The notes: a model not told the origin generated them from the sequence alone. A stretch of 64,000 bases of DNA from Acidithiobacillus acidisediminis (GCF_023277115.1 NZ_JALQCS010000001.1:800001-864000), one strand, 5' to 3'. Counted from the stretch's first letter, positions 23,767 to 33,854 are shown. Made by a program: numbers and translations.

Positions 23767-24722
23767 AAGGTCCCCCAGAAAGCCGCGGCAATGGCTGTCA
23801 GGAGCAGATTGAGAATGGCGAGCGGCAATAGGGCATTCCAGCCCCAGTGCAGCAACTGGTCATAGCGTGGCCGCGGCAGACTGGCGCGCAACCAGAAAAA
23901 AAGCCCAATGACGAATCCGGTCTTGATCAACATCCATAGCCAACCCGGTAACCACGGCCCGCTCCAGGCGCCGAGATAAAGCAGACTGATCAGGGCGGCA
24001 ATCAGCACCAGACCAAGATATTCCCCAAGGAAGAAATAGCCGAAGCGCATGCCGCCATATTCGGTATGGTAACCCGCTACCAACTCGCTCTCGGCCTCGG
24101 CGAGGTCAAAGGGCAGACGTTGCGTCTCGGCGATGCCAGCAATGAAAAAGATGAGAAAGCCCAGGGGTTGATAAACGATCAGGGGGACAGGTTCGCCTGC
24201 TATACCCAGCCCTTGTAGCGACAGACTGCCGGCGAGCAGTACCAGAGCCAACAGGGCCAAGCCCAAGGGCAACTCGTAGCTGATCAGCTGCGCTACGGCG
24301 CGGATAGCCCCGTACAGGGCGAACTTGTTGTTTGACGACCAGCCGCCCAGGAATACACCGTACACATGCAAGGAGCTCAGCGCGAGAATGAGCAAGAGCC
24401 CAATCTCCCAAGTGCCCGCCCAGGAGATGCCGGGGGCCAGGGGCAGCACCGCGAATCCGGCCAGAGCACTGAAGGCGACCAACACCGGCGCGACGCGGTA
24501 GAGGAAGCTGCTGGCAAAGGGCGGCACGAAATCTTCCTTGCAGAGCAGCTTCAGCGCATCGGCCAAGGCTTGACCGACCCCGAGCGGACCCAGGCGATTG
24601 GGCCCGAGACGGTTCTGCAGCAATCCCAGCACCCGCCGTTCAGCAAAGACGAGAAAACCGGCGATGCCGAGCAAGACCAGCAGCGTGGCAGCCATGGCGA
24701 TGAGCTGGGCGACGAACAGCAT
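23763..24722 (-). CDS. nuoH: NADH-quinone oxidoreductase subunit H
   Basis: 319 residues, with eight membrane helices. FAERRVLGLLQNRLGPNRLGP is the conserved N-terminal loop, GWSSNNKFALYGAIRA the charged loop near the quinone chamber, and FDLAEAESELVAGYHTEYGG the glutamate-rich loop that links quinone reduction to proton pumping. It overlaps nuoG by one base and nuoI by four. Confidence 0.97.
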   Translation of the reverse strand: MLFVAQLIAMAATLLVLLGIAGFLVFAERRVLGLLQNRLGPNRLGPLGVGQALADALKLLCKEDFVPPFASSFLYRVAPVLVAFSALAGFAVLPLAPGISWAGTWEIGLLLILALSSLHVYGVFLGGWSSNNKFALYGAIRAVAQLISYELPLGLALLALVLLAGSLSLQGLGIAGEPVPLIVYQPLGFLIFFIAGIAETQRLPFDLAEAESELVAGYHTEYGGMRFGYFFLGEYLGLVLIAALISLLYLGAWSGPWLPGWLWMLIKTGFVIGLFFWLRASLPRPRYDQLLHWGWNALLPLAILNLLLTAIAAAFWGTL

Positions 24723-26998
24723 CAGTCACCCCACTCTGGGTTGACGCCATCTCCCGGGCGGAGCCCGAGAAATGCCAGATCCTGCTGGCCGATGGCGAGG
24801 ACTTCCTTCGCCATGCCTGGGAGTTCCTGCAGTGCCAGGGTCCGCGTTGCCCCGTCGGCGGCGCACAAGCGCAGCTCTCGGGCTAGCGTCTGGCCTGGCG
24901 CGATCCAGGCGGCAGGGGCCGGTGCCAGGCTGTGCAATTCGCGTGCACCTGCGGCCAAGGTTTCCTCGCTGTAATGGCTGAAGCGGGCAATGCTCCAGCC
25001 CTGGTCCGTGGCGCGCGGGGGGGGTGCCGAATGCAGGCGAAAACGGGCACGCAGCTCCTCGGGCAGGAAAACACCGGCGGCTCCAGGTTCGGGCTCCTCG
25101 CGCAGCAGAAAGTCGCGATAAAAGTGCAATCGTTCCTGCCAGCGCTCGTGCAATTCCAGGCGCTCTGCCAGGGCAGAACAAAGTAGCAAGGGGGTCGGTA
25201 AAGGGTCCGGGTGCAAGGCGCCGCCAGCAGCCAGGGGGAAAGGTCCCAGTTCAGGACGCCAGCGACGTTCCTCCCGCGCTGGCGTGTAGGCCTGAGCAAA
25301 GGCCTGCAGACGCCCCTCGCCATTGTAGAGCAGGCCAGAACGCTCACTCAGGGCAGCGCAGGGCAGGGCCAGCCAGGCGTCTTCCCAGGACTGGCTGCGG
25401 CGCTGATCGATCAGGCTGACATCGATCTCCCGGCGTGCGCGCCACCATGGGCCGTCCAGCTCCTGTGGGTCCTGGGCCAGCGCCAAGAGATGGTCAACCT
25501 GATCGTTTGCCAGTGCGGCGCGCAGGCGGGTGGCGTGCCCATCGACGGCATAAAAAGATGCACCGGGAAGGTTGGCCTGCCGGTACACCGGGAGAATGCC
25601 GCTGCCATCGGGCCAGCCCTGAATTTCCCGGCGCAGGAGATGGAGGAGCTCGGGTCCTACCGCTTCGGTATCGATGAGGAGGAGAAAAGGGCGACGATGT
25701 CCCTTGCCCAGCCACGCCCAGGCCGCATCCAGGAGAGCGGCTGGCGGCAGGAGGCGATCTTCCCGCGCCAATGGGGTCAAGGGGCTCGGTAGACTGTGCA
25801 GCAGGGTGATCTGCGCGCCCCGCCGCTGCGCTTCCCGCAGGAAGAGAGGGAGTGTCGGCGCCACCCGCTCGACCGCGCCGATGACCAGGATCTTCTCATA
25901 GTTCGGGATCTGGGCCGGTGACGGGGGCCGCGGTAAGGCCAGGATCTCCCGCGCCTTGGCTTCTTCCCAAGGGTCGAGAAAGGCAGCAAAGGGGGCATCG
26001 CAAACCCGAGCCAGGGCGAAGAGCGCAAGGTTGCTGTCGAGATCCTCGCGGGCCGAGCCCAAAAAGGCGGTGCGTCCCTCGGCCAGTCGTGCGGCAAGGC
26101 GATCAAGGGCATCGTCGATGCCTTGCGCGCGCCCCGCCGCGTGGGGATGACGTGGACGGTCCTCAGCGGCGACATAGCGAAAGCCATAGCGTCCGCGATC
26201 ACAGAGAAAGTAGGGATTGATATCGGCATGGGCACGTTGGCGAATCCGCCGCAAACGACCGCGGGCTGCGCCGGGCTGGGTGTTGCAACCGAGACTGCAG
26301 TGTGGGCAGATGCCCTTGCTCTCGTCCAGATCCCAGGGGCGCAGGTATTGCAGATGATAGACCTTGTCGGTAAAAACGCCGGTGGGACAGACCTCGGCCA
26401 GATTGCCGGCAAGGGGACTTTCGAGCGGGCCATCCTCCAGGCGGCCAAAGAAAACCCGATCCCGCGACCCAAAGACGCCGAAATCCTCACCCCCGGCCAG
26501 ATCCTGATAAAAACGCACACAGCGGTAACAGGTGATGCAGCGGTTCATCTCCTGGCGAATCAGGGGGCCGAGTTCTTGGCTCTGATAGCGGCGCTTGGGC
26601 GGCTCGTAGGCGCGGTAAGCATGGCCAGCGGCCACCGTCATGTTTTGCAGATGACACTGCCCGCCCTCGTCGCAGATGGGACAATCATGGGGATGGTTGC
26701 GCATCAGCAACTCACTGATGAGCTGATGCTCGTGCGCCACATCGGCCTCGGCCCGTACCAGCTGTAGATCGCGGCTGGCGGGCAGGAGGCAGGCCATCAT
26801 CAGCCGTGGCGGATGCTTGCCATCATGAGGATAGACTTTGACCCCACACTGACGGCAGGCACCCAGACTGCCCATCGCCGAGTGAAAGCAGAAATAGGGG
26901 ATGGGGCTCTCTTCCTGGTTGGCCAGGATGGCCTCGAGGACATTCTGCCCCCGCAGGAAAGGGATGGCCTCGCCGTCGAGGTAAAAGACCTCAGCCAT
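24722..26998 (-). CDS. nuoG: NADH-quinone oxidoreductase subunit G
   Basis: 758 residues. N-terminal 2Fe-2S cluster motif C-x11-C-x2-C in CFHSAMGSLGACRQCG, then HPHDCPICDEGGQC for cluster N5 (with its histidine), CITCYRCVRF for N4, and CPHCSLGC for the additional N7-type cluster, so N7 cysteines appear present. The C-terminal half resembles the molybdopterin oxidoreductase fold, which in NuoG has lost the cofactor. It overlaps nuoF by 8 bases. Confidence 0.96.
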   Translation of the reverse strand: MAEVFYLDGEAIPFLRGQNVLEAILANQEESPIPYFCFHSAMGSLGACRQCGVKVYPHDGKHPPRLMMACLLPASRDLQLVRAEADVAHEHQLISELLMRNHPHDCPICDEGGQCHLQNMTVAAGHAYRAYEPPKRRYQSQELGPLIRQEMNRCITCYRCVRFYQDLAGGEDFGVFGSRDRVFFGRLEDGPLESPLAGNLAEVCPTGVFTDKVYHLQYLRPWDLDESKGICPHCSLGCNTQPGAARGRLRRIRQRAHADINPYFLCDRGRYGFRYVAAEDRPRHPHAAGRAQGIDDALDRLAARLAEGRTAFLGSAREDLDSNLALFALARVCDAPFAAFLDPWEEAKAREILALPRPPSPAQIPNYEKILVIGAVERVAPTLPLFLREAQRRGAQITLLHSLPSPLTPLAREDRLLPPAALLDAAWAWLGKGHRRPFLLLIDTEAVGPELLHLLRREIQGWPDGSGILPVYRQANLPGASFYAVDGHATRLRAALANDQVDHLLALAQDPQELDGPWWRARREIDVSLIDQRRSQSWEDAWLALPCAALSERSGLLYNGEGRLQAFAQAYTPAREERRWRPELGPFPLAAGGALHPDPLPTPLLLCSALAERLELHERWQERLHFYRDFLLREEPEPGAAGVFLPEELRARFRLHSAPPPRATDQGWSIARFSHYSEETLAAGARELHSLAPAPAAWIAPGQTLARELRLCAADGATRTLALQELPGMAKEVLAIGQQDLAFLGLRPGDGVNPEWGD

Positions 26999-28253
26999 GC
27001 TGCACCGTATACGGGCAGTGACCCTGGGTTACGTGGGCAGCGATCTCGTCGTGAAAGATGACCATGCCCGACAGCAGCGGCATGAGGGCGCCGGGGGCCA
27101 GGGCACAGAAACTGTTGGGAGCGATCTCCTTGCCCAAGCTGTCGATTTTGTCGAGATCCTGCATTTTCCCTTCGCCTCGTTCTATCCTTTCCAATAACCA
27201 TAGTAGATACGGCAGACCTTCGCGGCAGGGGGTGCAAAATCCGCAGGATTCTCGGGCATAGAAGCGGGTCGTGGCGATGAGAAAGTCCAAGGGGCAATGC
27301 TGATTATCGAGGACGATGCAGCCGCCGGTACCCAGACGCGAGCCAATCTTCGCCATGGCATCGAAGTGCATGGGGGTAGCAAAATCCTTGGGCAGGACGA
27401 AGGGGGTGGAAGCGCCGCCCGGCAGCACTGCACGAATTTCCCGCCCCGCTAGGGGGCCTCCAGCATGTTCATAGAGGAGTTCGTGCATAGGCGTCCCCAT
27501 GGGCAACTCAAAGACCCCAGGCCGCTGCACTGGCCCGCAGACGCTGTAGAGCTTACTGCCGACTCCACCATTCACACCCCAAGCGCGATAGGTATCGAGC
27601 CCCTCGCGCAGAATGCCGGGAATTTGGGCAAAACTTTCGGCATTGTTCACCGTGGTGGGTTGCTGCCAGAGCCCCTTTTGCGAGATATGGGGCGGCTTTT
27701 TGCGGGGATTGGGACGACGGCCCTCGATGGCGTTGAGAATGGCGGAGTCTTCGCCGCAGATATAGCGCCCCAGGGATAAATGAATATCGAGTTGCAATCG
27801 GCCTGCGGGTAGGTCCAATAGCCCAGCTGCATCTGCTGCCCGTAGGGCACGGGCGAAGACCTCCGCCCCAGCGGCATATTCGCCGCGAATGAAGAGGAAG
27901 GCCTCCTGCACGCCCAGGGCATGGGCGGCGATGAGCATGCCTTCGAGAATCTGCTGCGGAGCACCGAAGAGCAAAGCCCGGTCCTTGAAGCTGCCCGGTT
28001 CGGTCTCGTCGAGATTGCAGACCAGGTAGCGCGGTTCCGGGGCATCCAGACCGCGCAGTCGCCATTTTACCCCGGTCGGGAAGCCCGCCCCGCCGCAGCC
28101 CCGCAGGCCAGATTTTTCCACCAAGGCAATCAGGTCTTCTGGCGTCATCGCCAGCGCCTTTCGCAGCCCCTCATATCCGCCTACGGCACGGTAGGCGGCG
28201 AGGTCTGCGGGATTGTCGTGGTCGAAGAGACAACTGAGGGGTTGGGCGCTCAT
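26991..28253 (-). CDS. nuoF: NADH-quinone oxidoreductase subunit F
   Basis: 420 residues. It binds NADH and FMN through GLRGCGGAGFPTGVKW and the glycine-rich ICGEDSAILNAIEGRR; ESCGFCTPCREG holds three cysteines of the N3 cluster with the fourth near the C-terminus (NSFCALAPGA). Electrons enter the complex here. The ATG at 28253 overlaps the nuoE stop by 4 bases. Confidence 0.97.
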   Translation of the reverse strand: MSAQPLSCLFDHDNPADLAAYRAVGGYEGLRKALAMTPEDLIALVEKSGLRGCGGAGFPTGVKWRLRGLDAPEPRYLVCNLDETEPGSFKDRALLFGAPQQILEGMLIAAHALGVQEAFLFIRGEYAAGAEVFARALRAADAAGLLDLPAGRLQLDIHLSLGRYICGEDSAILNAIEGRRPNPRKKPPHISQKGLWQQPTTVNNAESFAQIPGILREGLDTYRAWGVNGGVGSKLYSVCGPVQRPGVFELPMGTPMHELLYEHAGGPLAGREIRAVLPGGASTPFVLPKDFATPMHFDAMAKIGSRLGTGGCIVLDNQHCPLDFLIATTRFYARESCGFCTPCREGLPYLLWLLERIERGEGKMQDLDKIDSLGKEIAPNSFCALAPGALMPLLSGMVIFHDEIAAHVTQGHCPYTVQHG

Positions 28254-28750
28254 GTCTCTTGCTCCCAGTCCGCCAAACGCTGGCGCAGGACATCGGCAGC
28301 GAGAGGCGCAACGATTTCCTTGCCATCGAGGAAGGCCGCCGGCGCCCGATCACAGAGTCCCAGGCAGACATGGGGAAGAACGCTGTAGTGCCCATTACTT
28401 TGGCCCAGGGTCACGCCGCTCTGCACTGCGGCGGCGGCGAGCAGTTCTGGCGCGCCAGCGAGGTGGCAGGCAACGCTGTCGCAGATGCGCAGCACATGAC
28501 GTCCCGGATTTTCCCGCAAGACCAGCGGATAAAAGGTGCAGAGTTCCTCTACTCGCACCGCACTGATCCCACAGAGGGAGGCCACCAGATGCAGGCGTGG
28601 ATCATCGATCCAGCCGTACTCCGCTTGCAGGATACGTAAGAGGTCGCAGACCGCCGCCTCGGGATGGCTACCGGCATGCTGCACCACGGCTTGGAGTTGG
28701 TCCAGCAGTTCTGGGGGTACCGTCTCAGCGGTCGAGGTCGGCGAGGACAT
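28250..28750 (-). CDS. nuoE: NADH-quinone oxidoreductase subunit E
   Basis: 166 residues with a thioredoxin-like 2Fe-2S domain. The four cysteines appear as CTFYPL preceding CDSVACHLAG, then HVCLGLCDRAPA, matching cluster N1a spacing. The ATG at 28750 is used; a TTG at 28774 would lengthen it slightly. It overlaps nuoCD by 26 bases, the longest overlap in the operon. Confidence 0.95.
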   Translation of the reverse strand: MSSPTSTAETVPPELLDQLQAVVQHAGSHPEAAVCDLLRILQAEYGWIDDPRLHLVASLCGISAVRVEELCTFYPLVLRENPGRHVLRICDSVACHLAGAPELLAAAAVQSGVTLGQSNGHYSVLPHVCLGLCDRAPAAFLDGKEIVAPLAADVLRQRLADWEQET

Positions 28751-30413
28751 AGTCGAGGGATCCAATTGACGCAATGAAATCAGGAATGTTTAAGCCACAG
28801 CCGAGTTCGGTGATCATCTGCACATGGGCAAAGGAGCCGGTGCGAATGCGCAGACGCTGGGGCCGTGCGCTGCCGTCGCTACAGACCAAGTAGCCGAGCA
28901 TGCCGCGCGCCGATTCTCCAAGCCCCAGCGCTACCCCTGGCGGCGGACCAAATTCTGCCGCCATCTGCTCGAAGTGGTGAATCAGGGTCTCGATGTCGCG
29001 CAAGGTCCGCTGCTTCGGCATCAGAACCTCCGCTGCATCGTGCGCCAGTACTGCCCCGCCGGGCATCTGCGCACAGAGTTGACGCAGGATGCCGATACTT
29101 TCGCGAATCTCCTGCAGGTGCAGCCAAGTGCGGCTCCAGGCGTCGCCTTCCGTCGTTGTCGGCACGGCGAACTGCAACTGGGGATAGAGTCCATAGGGCT
29201 CCACCTTACGCAGGTCCCAGGCCATGCCAGTACTGCGCAGCACGATGCTCGTTGCACCCCAGCGTTCCGCCATGGCGGCACTGACCTGGCCGACGCCGCG
29301 GGTACGGGCACGAAAGATGGCATTGTCGACACTCAGGGATTCCGTATCGCGCAAGCCCCTTTCGACCTTACCCAATACTGCGCGCAGACGCTCCTGCCAG
29401 CCTTCCGGCAGATCGTCTGCCACCCCGCCGATACGAAAGAACTGCGGGTGCAGGCGCCCACCGGTAAAGTCCTCGATCAGATCGAGGAGCAGGGAACGGT
29501 CGCGGAAGGCGTAGAAGGCCGGGCCCATGGTGCCGAGGTCGTTACCATAGCTGCCCAACCAGACCAAGTGCGATTCGATGCGGCAGATTTCCGCCAGGAG
29601 GGTGCGGATACCCTCAGCCCGTTCCGGCACCTCAATGCCCGCCAGGGCCTCCACAGCGCGCAGATAGGGCCATTCGCCGAGTACCCCACCGAGATAGTCG
29701 ACGCGATCGGTGTAGGGGATGAAATTGTGATAGCTGTGCCCTTCGGCAATCTTTTCCACCCCGCGGTGATGATAGCCAATGTCCGGATCGACACGGAGCA
29801 CGCGCTCACCGCGCAAGCGCAGACGATAACGGAGGATGCCGTGGGTACCCGGATGATGGGGGCCGACATTGAGCAGCATCTCGCCCTCGCCTGGCGCATC
29901 TTCAGGACTGTAGACCGCCAGTTTTTCCTGCAAACAACCGCGCTCGAAGCGCAACGGCGGTCGCTCGGTCGCGCGGATGGGCTCGTTCTTGCGCAGGGGA
30001 TGCCCTTGCCAGTCGGGGCTGAGGAGGATGCGACGCAAATCCGGATGGCCAGCGAAGCGGATACCGAAGAGGTCATAGACCTCGCGTTCGTACCAGTTGG
30101 CGGCGGGATAGATTTCCGTGCAACTGGGTGCCTCGCTCTGCCCCGGCGCCAAGGGTACCCGCAGGCGTAGCCAATCGCCGGGCTGCAGGCTGTGCAAGTG
30201 ATAGAGCAAGGTAAATTGTGCGGTACCGTCCCGCTCTTCCTCCCGCGCCGTCAAATCAAAGAGCAGGCACATGGGTGGATCCTGCTCTTCGCGCAGATAG
30301 CGCAGCGCTGGCAAGATCTGTAGCTCTGGTAGCAAGAAATCTGGCAGATTGTCGCGGGCATCACTGGCTGGCTGCGCAGCAAAACGGCGTTGCAGAGTCT
30401 CGGCGAGCAGCAT
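28725..30413 (-). CDS. nuoCD: Fused NADH-quinone oxidoreductase subunits C and D
   Basis: 562 residues. The N-terminal ~170 residues are NuoC (30 kDa subunit) with EIYPAANWYEREVYDLFGI and LRRILLSPDWQGHPLRKNEP. The rest is NuoD (49 kDa), with NVGPHHPGTHGILRY, GYHHRGVEKIAEG and the C-terminal LDYVLADLDR. Such a fusion also exists in enteric bacteria. The quinone pocket is formed by NuoD and NuoB. The ATG at 30413 overlaps the nuoB stop by one base (TGATG). Confidence 0.97.
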   Translation of the reverse strand: MLLAETLQRRFAAQPASDARDNLPDFLLPELQILPALRYLREEQDPPMCLLFDLTAREEERDGTAQFTLLYHLHSLQPGDWLRLRVPLAPGQSEAPSCTEIYPAANWYEREVYDLFGIRFAGHPDLRRILLSPDWQGHPLRKNEPIRATERPPLRFERGCLQEKLAVYSPEDAPGEGEMLLNVGPHHPGTHGILRYRLRLRGERVLRVDPDIGYHHRGVEKIAEGHSYHNFIPYTDRVDYLGGVLGEWPYLRAVEALAGIEVPERAEGIRTLLAEICRIESHLVWLGSYGNDLGTMGPAFYAFRDRSLLLDLIEDFTGGRLHPQFFRIGGVADDLPEGWQERLRAVLGKVERGLRDTESLSVDNAIFRARTRGVGQVSAAMAERWGATSIVLRSTGMAWDLRKVEPYGLYPQLQFAVPTTTEGDAWSRTWLHLQEIRESIGILRQLCAQMPGGAVLAHDAAEVLMPKQRTLRDIETLIHHFEQMAAEFGPPPGVALGLGESARGMLGYLVCSDGSARPQRLRIRTGSFAHVQMITELGCGLNIPDFIASIGSLDYVLADLDR

Positions 30414-30898
30414 CAGCTCTCCTGCGCCAAGACCCGCGCGGGGCGCTGGCGGATCTTGCGTTGCAGAAGGAGCAGGCCGTCCATCAAGGCCTCCGGCCGC
30501 GGTGGGCAGCCCGGCACATAGACATCGACCGGGAGGATCTGATCGAGCCCCTGGACCACACTGTATACGTCGTACATGCCGCCGGAGTTGGAGCAGGACC
30601 CCATGGAGATTACCCATTTGGGTTCCAGCATCTGCTCGTAGATTTCAATGATCATCGGCGCCATCTTGGCGAAGACCGTTCCCGAGCAGATCAGCACATC
30701 GGCTTGACGCGGCGAGCTGCGCAGCACCTCGGCACCAAAACGGGCGAGATCGTGACGCGGGGTAAGCGCCGCGACCATCTCGATAAAGCAGCAGGAGGTG
30801 CCGAAGTTGAGGGGCCACAGGGAGCCGGCGCGGCTCCAGGCAATGATCTCATCCAGGCGGCCAGCAAAAAAGGACAGTGGCCCGCGTTTCATGTCCAT
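30413..30898 (-). CDS. nuoB: NADH-quinone oxidoreductase subunit B
   Basis: 161 residues from the ATG at 30898 (MDMKRG), with GGGGGG upstream. [24 protein letters not shown] and [15 protein letters not shown] hold the ligands of the terminal N2 cluster that reduces quinone; the adjacent cysteine pair is the N2 signature. Start choice is uncertain: in-frame ATGs exist at 30892 and 30919. It overlaps nuoA by 10 bases. Confidence 0.96.
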   Translation of the reverse strand: MDMKRGPLSFFAGRLDEIIAWSRAGSLWPLNFGTSCCFIEMVAALTPRHDLARFGAEVLRSSPRQADVLICSGTVFAKMAPMIIEIYEQMLEPKWVISMGSCSNSGGMYDVYSVVQGLDQILPVDVYVPGCPPRPEALMDGLLLLQRKIRQRPARVLAQES

Positions 30899-31248
30899 CG
30901 TAATCCCCCCATGGCCCATTCATAGAGCCAGCCAAGGGCGAGGATGATCAGGAAGGCAATCCCGCCCCACAGGGCGGCCGGAGGGAGCCCGTGAAAGGCG
31001 ACGGCCCAGGCATACAGGAATGCCCCTTCGAGTTCGAAGACCAGGAAGGAGACCGCGAGGAGATAAAACCGTATGGGGGTAGCCGGGTGGGTCGCTGTGG
31101 TCTCGCCCAGACCACTTTCAAAAGGCACGTCTTTATTCCGGTTGGGGTGGCGTCCACCCAAGTAGCCTGACACCGCTAGCAGGGCCAACAGCAAGCCCAG
31201 GGCGAGCAGGGCAAAGACGGCAACCGCAGCGGCATTGGTCAGGGGCAT
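30889..31248 (-). CDS. nuoA: NADH-quinone oxidoreductase subunit A
   Basis: 119 residues with three helices. PFESGLGE after the first helix and [23 protein letters not shown] are the family blocks, the latter including the conserved acidic residues. GGAGGG lies 5 bases before the ATG at 31248. It is the first gene of the operon, read toward nuoN. A TATACT box lies about 30 bases upstream of the start region, but no convincing -35 accompanies it. Confidence 0.95.
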   Translation of the reverse strand: MPLTNAAAVAVFALLALGLLLALLAVSGYLGGRHPNRNKDVPFESGLGETTATHPATPIRFYLLAVSFLVFELEGAFLYAWAVAFHGLPPAALWGGIAFLIILALGWLYEWAMGGLRWT

Positions 31249-31362
31249 TCGGCCCTCCAGAACTTTTCGTTGCCCAAAGTATAGTCGAGGAATTGCCAGT
31301 GGTAGTGGACTATGCTGAAAGAGTAGGTGGGATGAGGGGGAGCAATCCCCAAGGAGAGGCGG

Positions 31363-31668
31363 ATGGCACTCTGGGACGAAGCACCGGTGCAGGAGAGGAT
31401 TCTCGATTTTCTTGATGCACAGCAATTGCTCGCCAGCTTTACCAGCATGGGGGGGGTGGCACTACGCGAAGGTGCCCATTGCCAATGTCAGCTGGTGGAG
31501 GCGGGGAAGGAGGAGAATATCCTCAGCTGTCTGGTGGATTTCGAGGAAGAGCTCGGCTTTGGCGCTGCGGAGCGCCAGCGCCTGCGCCAGCAAGGGGAAT
31601 TGCACGTGCTTTTGGGGACGAATGGCGAAGTGCGCGATGCCTGGCTCTGTCGCGGTAATAGCTGCTGA
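31363..31668 (+). CDS. Hypothetical protein divergent from nuoA
   Basis: 101 residues beginning MALWDEAPVQERILDFLDAQ with a strong GGAGAGGCGG ribosome site. It has a central acidic, glutamate-rich section (LVDFEEELGFG) and a basic stretch, with no membrane segment or known motif. The stop is directly adjacent to the end of the broken TMEM175 gene. Function unknown. Confidence 0.6.
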   Translation: MALWDEAPVQERILDFLDAQQLLASFTSMGGVALREGAHCQCQLVEAGKEENILSCLVDFEEELGFGAAERQRLRQQGELHVLLGTNGEVRDAWLCRGNSC

Positions 31669-32117
31669 CTAAGCGTCTTCGGATTCGTCTTGCAGGGCGC
31701 GTTCGATGCGTCGGTCCGGTACCAGCCACAACAAGGCTACGGCCACATAGGCGGCCAAGGCCGGCCAGGCATGGCCCAACGCCGCCGCAATGATGCCCAG
31801 TAAGTACAGGGCTGGCGACATTTTCCCTTTCCAGTCGGAGCCGAGGGCGCGGCGCAGCTTTGAGTCCGTTCCCTGGAAAGCGATGATCCGCGACTGTAGT
31901 AGCCAGTAGGCGAGGGCTGCTGCCAGCAGGACCAAGCCATAGAGCAGCGCTGGCAGGGCAGCAAAGTGGTTTTCCCCCAGCCACGCGGTGACGAAGGGGA
32001 ACAGGGACAACCAGAACAACAGATGCAAATTCGCCCAGAGAATTCCTCCATTGACCGTGGGGCAGAGATGCAGCAGGTGGTGATGATTGTTCCAGTAGAT
32101 GCCGATGTAGACAAAGC
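31669..32117 (-). pseudogene. TMEM175-like potassium channel gene, 3' fragment cut by IS66
   Basis: About 146 codons beyond the duplicated site encode the C-terminal part of a TMEM175-like (DUF1211) membrane protein: helices around LHLLFWLSLFPFVTAWLG, ALLYGLVLLAAALAYWLL and a last pair after SDWKGKMSPALYLLG. Removing the IS66 element joins this in register with 34626-34778, giving 197 residues. Bacterial TMEM175 proteins are potassium-leak channels. The ATG inside the IS end at 32160 could start a hybrid in the same frame. Confidence 0.85.
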
Positions 32118-32208
32118 GTAACCGGTCTCTCAGCGGCGTTCTTCCCCCCTCCATTGGCATGAGGCAGGATGGCTTATTGCCTGGTCGGGATTGAGGTGGG
32201 CGGTGGAA

Positions 32209-33804
32209 TCAGCGGTGTTGCTGGAAGCGGTGCAGATCGGAGCGCAGGGGTGCCTGGGCAAAGTGCTCTTTCCACAGACGAGGGGTGAGTTGGGCCACGT
32301 CCTTGGCCGGATGCTGACCGACCCGCTGCAGGACGTCTACGAGATAATCGTAGGGATCGATCCCCTGCAGGCGGCAGGTACTGAGCAGACTCTGGATGAT
32401 ACCGAGATGCTCTGCACCAAGTTCAGTCCAGCAGAAGAGCCAGTTTTTTCTCCCCAAGGGAATGGGTCGGATCTGGCACTCGATGTGGTTGGTGTCGATG
32501 GGCACGTCAGGTTCTTCCAGAAAGACCTGCAGCGGCCCCTTGCGACTGTGGACGTAGGCGAGGGCCTTGGTGAAGGGATTGCTGGGTAGCAAGGCCGTAT
32601 CCGTCAGCTGCTGTTCGACCCAAGTGAAGAACTGGGCGACCCGGGGGCGGCTATGGGTATAGCGATAGTGCCGCTTGTCCGCACCGCTCAATCCTTGGCT
32701 GCGAATCTCATCTTCGACGCGATAGAACGCCCGGATCTGCTCCAGGGCCTCGGCCACCCTTTCCGGGGCGTGGGCCTCGGCACGCACGAACTCCCGTCGG
32801 CTGTGGGCCCAGCACTGGGCATGGATCAGCCCCGCGTTTTCTTTCTGGAAGCGGGCATAAGCGGCATAGCCATCGCTCAGGAGCACCGTACCCGGCGCCA
32901 AGGGGCCCAAGAGCTCCCGGATGTGGATGGTGCCCCGGCTTTCGGCATAGGGAAAGCAGATCTCCTGGGCATCGCCAAAGACCGGCCAGAAGTACCCTTG
33001 GTGCATCTTGCCCTTTTCCCGGCGTCCCGCCTTGATGGGGGTCTCGTCCATAGTCAGCACGCGAGACTGGCGAATGCTCTCAAACTGGGCCGTATAGATG
33101 GGGGACAGGAGCAGAATGGACCGTTGCACGAGATCGGTGAGCCAAGAGCGACTGACCCGCAGGCCTTGGGCCACCATCCGCTGATGCTGCCGATAGAGCG
33201 GCAAGTGGTACAGGAACTTATCCGTCAGGATTCCCGCCAGCAGGCTGACATCGGCCCGGCTGCCGTCCAGAACCCCCATGGGAGCCGGGGCGGTGTGCAG
33301 GGTCTCCGATTCCCGGAGCTTGACCACCGGCCGCTCGTATTTGAGGACGACATAGCTGCCTGGCCGCTGGGCCAGGCGGTAGCTGACCTTGGTATCGATG
33401 ATCTCGCAGGCGTCGGGATCGAGGCCTGCGATCTCGGGAGCCGGGAGGGTGATGGTTTCGGTAGGTACCCGGCTCTCATCGAAGAAGGGCAGGCTTTCGG
33501 CCCGATCTTCCGGCCGTTTGGGCGCGGCGCGAGTATGGGCGGCGACGATACGAAGAGGCGCAGGTGCGACTTCCGCCGGAGAAAACTCCTGACCGAGACT
33601 CAGCTGCTCGACCGGAGGCGGAGGGACGCGCCGTTCGCTCTTCTGGCCGAAGAACTGCTGGCGGAACCAATCGAGCTGGCTTTGGAGCCCTTGGATTTGG
33701 GCTTCAAATTTCTTGTGGATGGTGGCATTGATCTCGACCTGCAGCTGCCAGGCAGCGAGGGCTTCGGGGTAGTTTCTGGGGGTGGGAGATTCTGCCAAAT
33801 CCAT
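32209..33804 (-). CDS. tnpC: IS66 transposase TnpC (copy 2)
   Basis: 531 residues, the same protein as at 8490-10085, including the DDE acids in LTMDETPIKAG, LLSDGYAAY and TNHIECQIRP. It appears intact, so this copy should be able to transpose. Confidence 0.95.
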   Translation of the reverse strand: MDLAESPTPRNYPEALAAWQLQVEINATIHKKFEAQIQGLQSQLDWFRQQFFGQKSERRVPPPPVEQLSLGQEFSPAEVAPAPLRIVAAHTRAAPKRPEDRAESLPFFDESRVPTETITLPAPEIAGLDPDACEIIDTKVSYRLAQRPGSYVVLKYERPVVKLRESETLHTAPAPMGVLDGSRADVSLLAGILTDKFLYHLPLYRQHQRMVAQGLRVSRSWLTDLVQRSILLLSPIYTAQFESIRQSRVLTMDETPIKAGRREKGKMHQGYFWPVFGDAQEICFPYAESRGTIHIRELLGPLAPGTVLLSDGYAAYARFQKENAGLIHAQCWAHSRREFVRAEAHAPERVAEALEQIRAFYRVEDEIRSQGLSGADKRHYRYTHSRPRVAQFFTWVEQQLTDTALLPSNPFTKALAYVHSRKGPLQVFLEEPDVPIDTNHIECQIRPIPLGRKNWLFCWTELGAEHLGIIQSLLSTCRLQGIDPYDYLVDVLQRVGQHPAKDVAQLTPRLWKEHFAQAPLRSDLHRFQQHR

Positions 33805-33854
33805 AGCAGAATCATAACACTAACTGCTTAATATCGCAAGCATTTCAGCGGGTT

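Noticed and set aside
18360-24974. Long plus-strand open frames antisense to the nuo genes, several over 150 codons
   Set aside because: They are the usual GC-rich reverse shadows of membrane-protein genes; the minus-strand frames carry all the complex I motifs.
31249-31362. A nuoA promoter with TATACT near 31280
   Set aside because: No -35 hexamer at suitable spacing was found, so it is only mentioned with nuoA and not listed as a promoter.
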